NCBI GenBank assembly: GCA_903813345.2
Contig: CAIIXF020000001.1
Location: 25,163,915 to 25,227,914 of the forward strand
Source: Owenia fusiformis
Lineage: Eukaryota; Annelida; Polychaeta; Sabellida; Oweniidae
Length of the DNA: 64,000 nt
Direction of reading: 5' to 3'
A model generated the notes under the pieces. That model worked only from the letters and a program-made list of their open reading frames with translations. It made no database searches and was not told the DNA's origin. The translations under genes and the position numbers were made by a program. Shown piece by piece: positions 59,232 through 64,000 of the stretch (the stretch's first letter is position 1; every line of letters begins with the position of its first letter).

Positions 59232-59469
59232 CTGGAAATAAATGTGAGAGAACTTTGTTAAGTACCAAAAACGAGCAAGTAGTCTAAATAACATGATGAT
59301 CAAACTGTCATTTATCAACAAATGATTTATGTTACTGTAGTTATATTTCCGTCGTTACGCTAATCAGTCAAGTTCCGGACAAAGCAATCATCCTAGATTG
59401 TACGGATGTTTAATTATTTACATTAATTGGGAGATGTTTGAATCCTGATTTGTTGAGTGCTTATAGTGT

Positions 59470-60301
59470 CACAGGCTGGTATCGAAAGATTTGTCCGCTG
59501 TGACGGAGCATGCTATTTTTCATAAAAACACTAAGAATGCTTCACGATTTATTTTTTAACTCATATGTTTCGTTATATCAAAGATAATTACTTACTCCAT
59601 GCAATGGATATATCATTTGCGTGTAACCTTCACTTCTGTTTGAAGTCCAATAACGTTAGGAGTAAAATCTATTGAAAACGGCGCCAGAGTATCAAATTCT
59701 AAAATGTACCATTTTTTGTTTAATTTTTCAATGGCATGATATAGTGACACGATAATATTAAAATATGTTTTCAGCATAACTCTGAATGTATTAATGAGAT
59801 ATTAATGCATTGGGTCTTTTTAATTTTTTCTATAAAAAATAATATTAATATTTTTTGTCCGCTGTGACGGAGCATTTTCACAGTTCACATTTGCAACTGC
59901 TCCGTTACAGCGGACAAAAAAATTAAACATTATTTTTTATAAAAGAATTAAAAAGACCAAATACATCAACATCTCATTTATACCTTCATAGTTATGCTGA
60001 AACCATGTGTAAATATTATCGTGTCACTATATCGTGCCACTAGAAAGTTAAACAAGAAATGGTACATTTTGAAGTATGAAACTTCGGCGCCATTTTCAAT
60101 AGTTTTCCTTCCCAGCGTAATTGGACTTCAAACAGAAGTGAAAGTTACCCGCAAATGATATATCCATTGCATGGAGTAAGTAATTTTGTATGGTATAACG
60201 AAACATATGAGTTAAAAAATAAATCGTGAAGTATTCTTAGTGTTTTTATAAAAAATAGCATGCTCCGTCACAGCGGACAAATATTTCGATACCAGCCTGT
60301 G
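59470..60301. mobile_element. 832-bp foldback element with 5-bp target duplication
   Basis: The arms are about 400 bp each. Ends CACAGGCTGGTATCGAAA and TTCGATACCAGCCTGTG are flanked by AGTGT on both sides (59465-59469, 60302-60306). The inverted match continues through ATGCAATGGATATATCATTT and GGCGCC to the centre near 59893. The motif GTCCGCTGTGACGGAGCA occurs near each outer end and twice more around the centre. No coding capacity. It lies about 250 bp upstream of the GPCR 2 start codon. Confidence 0.9.
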
Positions 60302-60306
60302 AGTGT

Positions 60307-61590
60307 ATAGATTTAGAACTGGGGCGTTAGATTTCTATCAAATGCACCTAGTATCTTGAAAATACGAAAGCACAGATGCAGCTCCTGCTTTGCCTGGTTA
60401 AGGAACCGATCAGAAGATGTTTTGGGTTTATTCTTTTCGATGAATATTGTTTTCTTCGACCGTTTCAGGAACATTTTAATCTCAATTATTTTCTGAAAAC
60501 GATGACCTTCCATTGCGAACTGTGACAATCATTCTTCATTCTTATAATGACCGTAATTTCTACTCTTCAAATACAATTTTATCTGTTTGCATGATAAAGC
60601 AAACCTTTTTTGCGGAGCGATTTGAAGTGGAATTTTGTCCATAATTGCATTTATGATCATTTGAATATTTGCTATCACTTCCAATATTTGTTCTCTCGCA
60701 AGTTTCAATGGGCCATTGAATAAAAATCTTAGTTACGTCATTTTTCGTTGTATTTTAATCGCATAAAACAGAAGTTGGTACATTGGCTTCAAAAATAACA
60801 ATTTGCTTTGCAATAAAGTCTTGTTGAACTTGGTTTGATATCACTTTTCTACTTAACAATGAAAGTTATGTCAACATTATCGCATCTCTCGGGAAAATGG
60901 AAACTGACAGCGTTTACAACCATTCTTCAATACATGTTTTTGTTCAAATACGACACAATTGTAGGATGAAAAATCTAATCAAAACTGTTCTTCAGTTAAC
61001 AGTCTAAACACGTTAACGGTTCTTACAGTTCTTTCATAGGTTGTTATGTAGTAGGCTATGCGATGCACTTCTTCCGCTTTTTATATTAGAGACACTCATA
61101 GAATATCATGGCATTCGATGGGAGGGGAGGATGTTTTCTTCCTTCAACTTTCACCTTGAGACCAAACCAGTGTTGTGTTTTCAAAAAGTATAACTATTTC
61201 TATTAACTTACGATAAAGCTTTTGGTACACGGTTTAACTCAGGTCTTAACATTTTTTGAGAACTGTGACACCAAAGAATCAATTCTTTTCAGGAATGGCG
61301 TCAAACATATTGATTCCCGATTGCAATATGGTTTGACGACATCAATTGATCACCTGGTATTTGTTTCAGACGCCGGCCGCCGAACACCAACCGCAAACCG
61401 CCGAACGCTGTTTGAGAGTATAACAATACGTCACAACTTCTGGTGATATAAAAACTAGTTTTGGATTGAGAGAGTGAAAACATTTGAGATATCCTGACCA
61501 TATATATTCAGTGACACAACATCACACTAACAATTTCGAAACTATTGATTCATATACACATTAATCACATGACCTCTGCAAATGGAAAGT
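60307..61590. other. Stretch without a recognised gene
   Basis: The frames at 60313-60528 and 61222-61501 have no family resemblance and no splice support; those at 61222 and 61301 overlap on opposite strands. A short GC-rich patch with CGCCGAAC repeats lies near 61370-61405. Confidence 0.5.
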
Positions 61591-61597
61591 AGAAGAT

Positions 61598-61780
61598 TAG
61601 TACAATAACGTCATTTCGAAGGGCAATATAGTGAAATATTGGACCGACGGCCGACGGCCCAAGGTCCAATATTTCACTATATTGCCCGCCCACATATTGC
61701 TCAGGTCAGCTCAGGTAAAATGAATGCCTCTAAACTAGCACTAAAACCCCTAAAACTGGCCCGGCAAGGTGGTTATACTA
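61598..61780. mobile_element. Partial copy of the 31.7-kb palindromic element
   Basis: TAGTACAATAACGTCATTTC and GGGCAATATAGTGAAATATT match the left end of the element at 31742. A central palindrome (ATATTGGACC, then GGTCCAATAT) follows. The rest matches 31985-32070 (TCTAAACTAGCACTAAAACC, CTGGCCCGGCAAGGTGGT). The far arm is missing. Confidence 0.75.
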
Positions 61781-64000
61781 AGTTGCATTCATGGAAATTA
61801 GAATGTACAGACAATGGAATATTTCATTAGACTTTTAATTATTAGACTATAAAAAGTTTGCTAAATGAGAAAAAGCATCAAGTGTAATTTGTGAAAAACA
61901 TCAGAAAACATAAAAGCGTATATGAAATAAGTAGCTAGGACGATTAATTAAGGAAGTTATTCATATTCCCAGTGCTATATGTTATTAATTCAACTACAGA
62001 CTATTTTGATAGAATTGCAATTCCAATAACTCCATCCATCCATTTTCGCGAGAACCCAGGGGGTTACTTTGGTTTTTCGTAGAAGAACGTTACTTTAATG
62101 ATGAAGACGATATCATATTAGCTATAATTTATGATCTAATCTTTTTAGACATATGTTTCATAAAATGACACAAAGCATGAACGAATTGTATTTGAGAGAA
62201 CGTCAAGTTGTTAAATCAGGGCGTCATATTTGCAATTTCCCTTTCCTTCTTTTTGCGCTCAGTCTGCAAACATTTTTCTTTTCAAGGACAAAATGTTGGT
62301 TCTGACAAAACAGTATTGATTTTGGTTTGAACTGTACCAAAACAGAATGAATATAGGGTGATCCAAAAAGGTAGCCCAAGCAAATGCACGTTGATAACTT
62401 AGTCATTCAGCATTTGTTAGGGTTACCTTGGCTTGGCTCACCCTGTATATTGAGGTAAGACATTTTTGTCCACATTTAGATAATACTTTTTTCCAACAGC
62501 CTTTATTTCGGGGCTTATCCTGCAAAATTTACAAAATTGCTAAATTACTGGCTTGTTTGAGTTGAAACAATTAGGCTCGATTTTTTACGGCGCACAGCCA
62601 AAACGCTGTTACAGACAGCTGCTCTGATTTCAGAGAAACGCAGCTCCAGGGTAAAAATAATGGCGGTTGGCAATAACTAGTACCTGTCTGACATTTTCTA
62701 TCTTAATTTACTGTGTCACCGGTTTCATGACCAGTGTTATATCAATGTATGACTTAGCTAACGGCTTATGTTTGACGGAATTTTAAAAAGCTGCACAAAG
62801 CAATATTTGTCACTCAACGAGTAAATGGTAAATGTCATTTTTGTTGATTTGTATCATTAGTTGAGTCAAACTTAGAGCATCGAGATATATTTTGGTGCAT
62901 TCTCCAAGGTACAAAATAAAATGCATGATCGAAATTGTGATTTTATTGCCAAAACGTAGTCTTGATGAGATTCTCCTATTCAAGAGACGCTCTCGTGTAG
63001 CTTACATGTTCAAATAGAACAATGTCTTAAAATCGCCGGAGCATTTCGAGGGAAACGATTCATTGACAATAAGAAGTGAGTCTGGTCAAGCGTGGAGTAA
63101 TACCTGCGGTCGTCATCGTATCATCTACAGTCGCCAATTCTAAGCTCCGCGGCACTTGAAACATTCCGGAATAAATGTATTGATCAGCGTTCTGATAGTA
63201 CACCGTGATTTTGAGCTCTGGGAGCGACCCAGTAAATCGTCCTTTTTGAGTTGCATGTAACTAATTTTTAAAGTACATAATTGCAAGGCCACAGATCGAG
63301 GAATAAGAAAAACTGTTAATACGAAACTGATTAAGAACTCTCCGTCATGAATGTTAGATGTGAATATTACGGAAACTTAAGTCATCCTTACGGCTACCAC
63401 ACTGTGTTAAATTGTTAATACAATTTATGGAATTGACACAATTATTGCCCCAAAGCAACAAAAAGGTCTGTAATTAGGTTATTGAAATTAGGTTCTTAAT
63501 TATGTTCAATAATTTTAGAGTCATATTATGTATACGCTAATTTCCTTACTTAAACGAAATTATTTATTGATTAGAAGCTTGATAAACGTCAGAACTGCAA
63601 AGGAATTTTGACACATGTTCGACCAAAAAATTGCCTTTGAAAATATAAAGATTATTCTGTAACCCACTAAGAAAACATGATAAATCGATGAGGAGGTATT
63701 TGAATGAGAAAGTTTATGAATTAATTTCTTCTTGAGTCAACATTTTTAGTAAGGACTCTTAACTGTAATTAATCTCGAGCGTAACGTTGCAGAATAGATT
63801 TAGATATATTGAATATTCGTTGCCTATGAACAATGTACATAGGACATGTCGATCACCATAGTGATGTTAGAAAATTAGACATTTCTACATTTTAGTCATG
63901 ATTATAAGAATAAAAAATCGAGACAGGGAGCTAGTTTGACTAAATGCATTATACATCTTGAAATGTTGGTTTGTATTAAAAGTTCTATATATTGGTCCCA
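61781..64000. other. Right flank without a recognised gene
   Basis: No gene could be supported on either strand. One small inverted-repeat element lies at 62353-62454 and is listed separately. The rest is AT-rich. Confidence 0.5.
62353..62454. mobile_element. 102-bp mariner-like miniature element
   Basis: Left TATAGGGTGATCCAAAAAGG, right CTTGGCTCACCCTGTATA. Inverted similarity runs inward to GCCCAAGCAAATG and CATTTGTTAGGG. TA at both ends fits a Tc1/mariner-type target. Confidence 0.65.

Overview
The window is nuclear DNA of an animal. It is AT-rich, gene-poor, intron-rich and dense with small inverted-repeat transposons. The gene content (a 25-exon TRPA1 channel, two intron-poor class A GPCRs) and the repeat style suggest an invertebrate, perhaps a deuterostome such as a hemichordate. 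The phylum is a guess, because no taxonomic marker is present.

Layout. 1-4.4 kb: no recognised gene, but two phase-compatible candidate exons (2099-2194, 3155-3394). 4.6-31.7 kb: the TRPA1 locus on the + strand. A complete 1254-residue reading can be assembled from 25 exons (17425-31647) with GT/AG borders in phase throughout. The first coding exon exists in three copies: a broken one at 4658, an intact one with its own start and donor at 6702-7124, and the one used in the model at 17425-17847. Between the last two lie mobile elements, including a 5.3 kb foldback-like element (10708-16013) that carries a decayed non-LTR retrotransposon and sits in a 75-bp tandem array. 31.7-37.2 kb: palindromic repeats only. 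37.2-43.8 kb: a two-exon gene of unknown function (388 aa) whose intron is full of repeats. 44.3-48.1 kb: a three-level nest of insertions, for which related uninterrupted copies lie in the same window. 49.6-50.7 and 57.8-59.2 kb: two paralogous class A GPCRs on the minus strand, both lacking the DRY motif. 59.2-64 kb: an 832-bp foldback element, a palindromic repeat, and no recognised gene.

How it fits together. TRPA1 is a cation channel for chemical or thermal sensing, and the two GPCRs are probable surface receptors, but nothing in the sequence ties the genes into one pathway. The most notable features are the repeated TRPA1 first exon, the altered reactive-cysteine set of this TRPA1, the DRY-less receptor pair, and several transposon families whose target-site duplications can be read directly.
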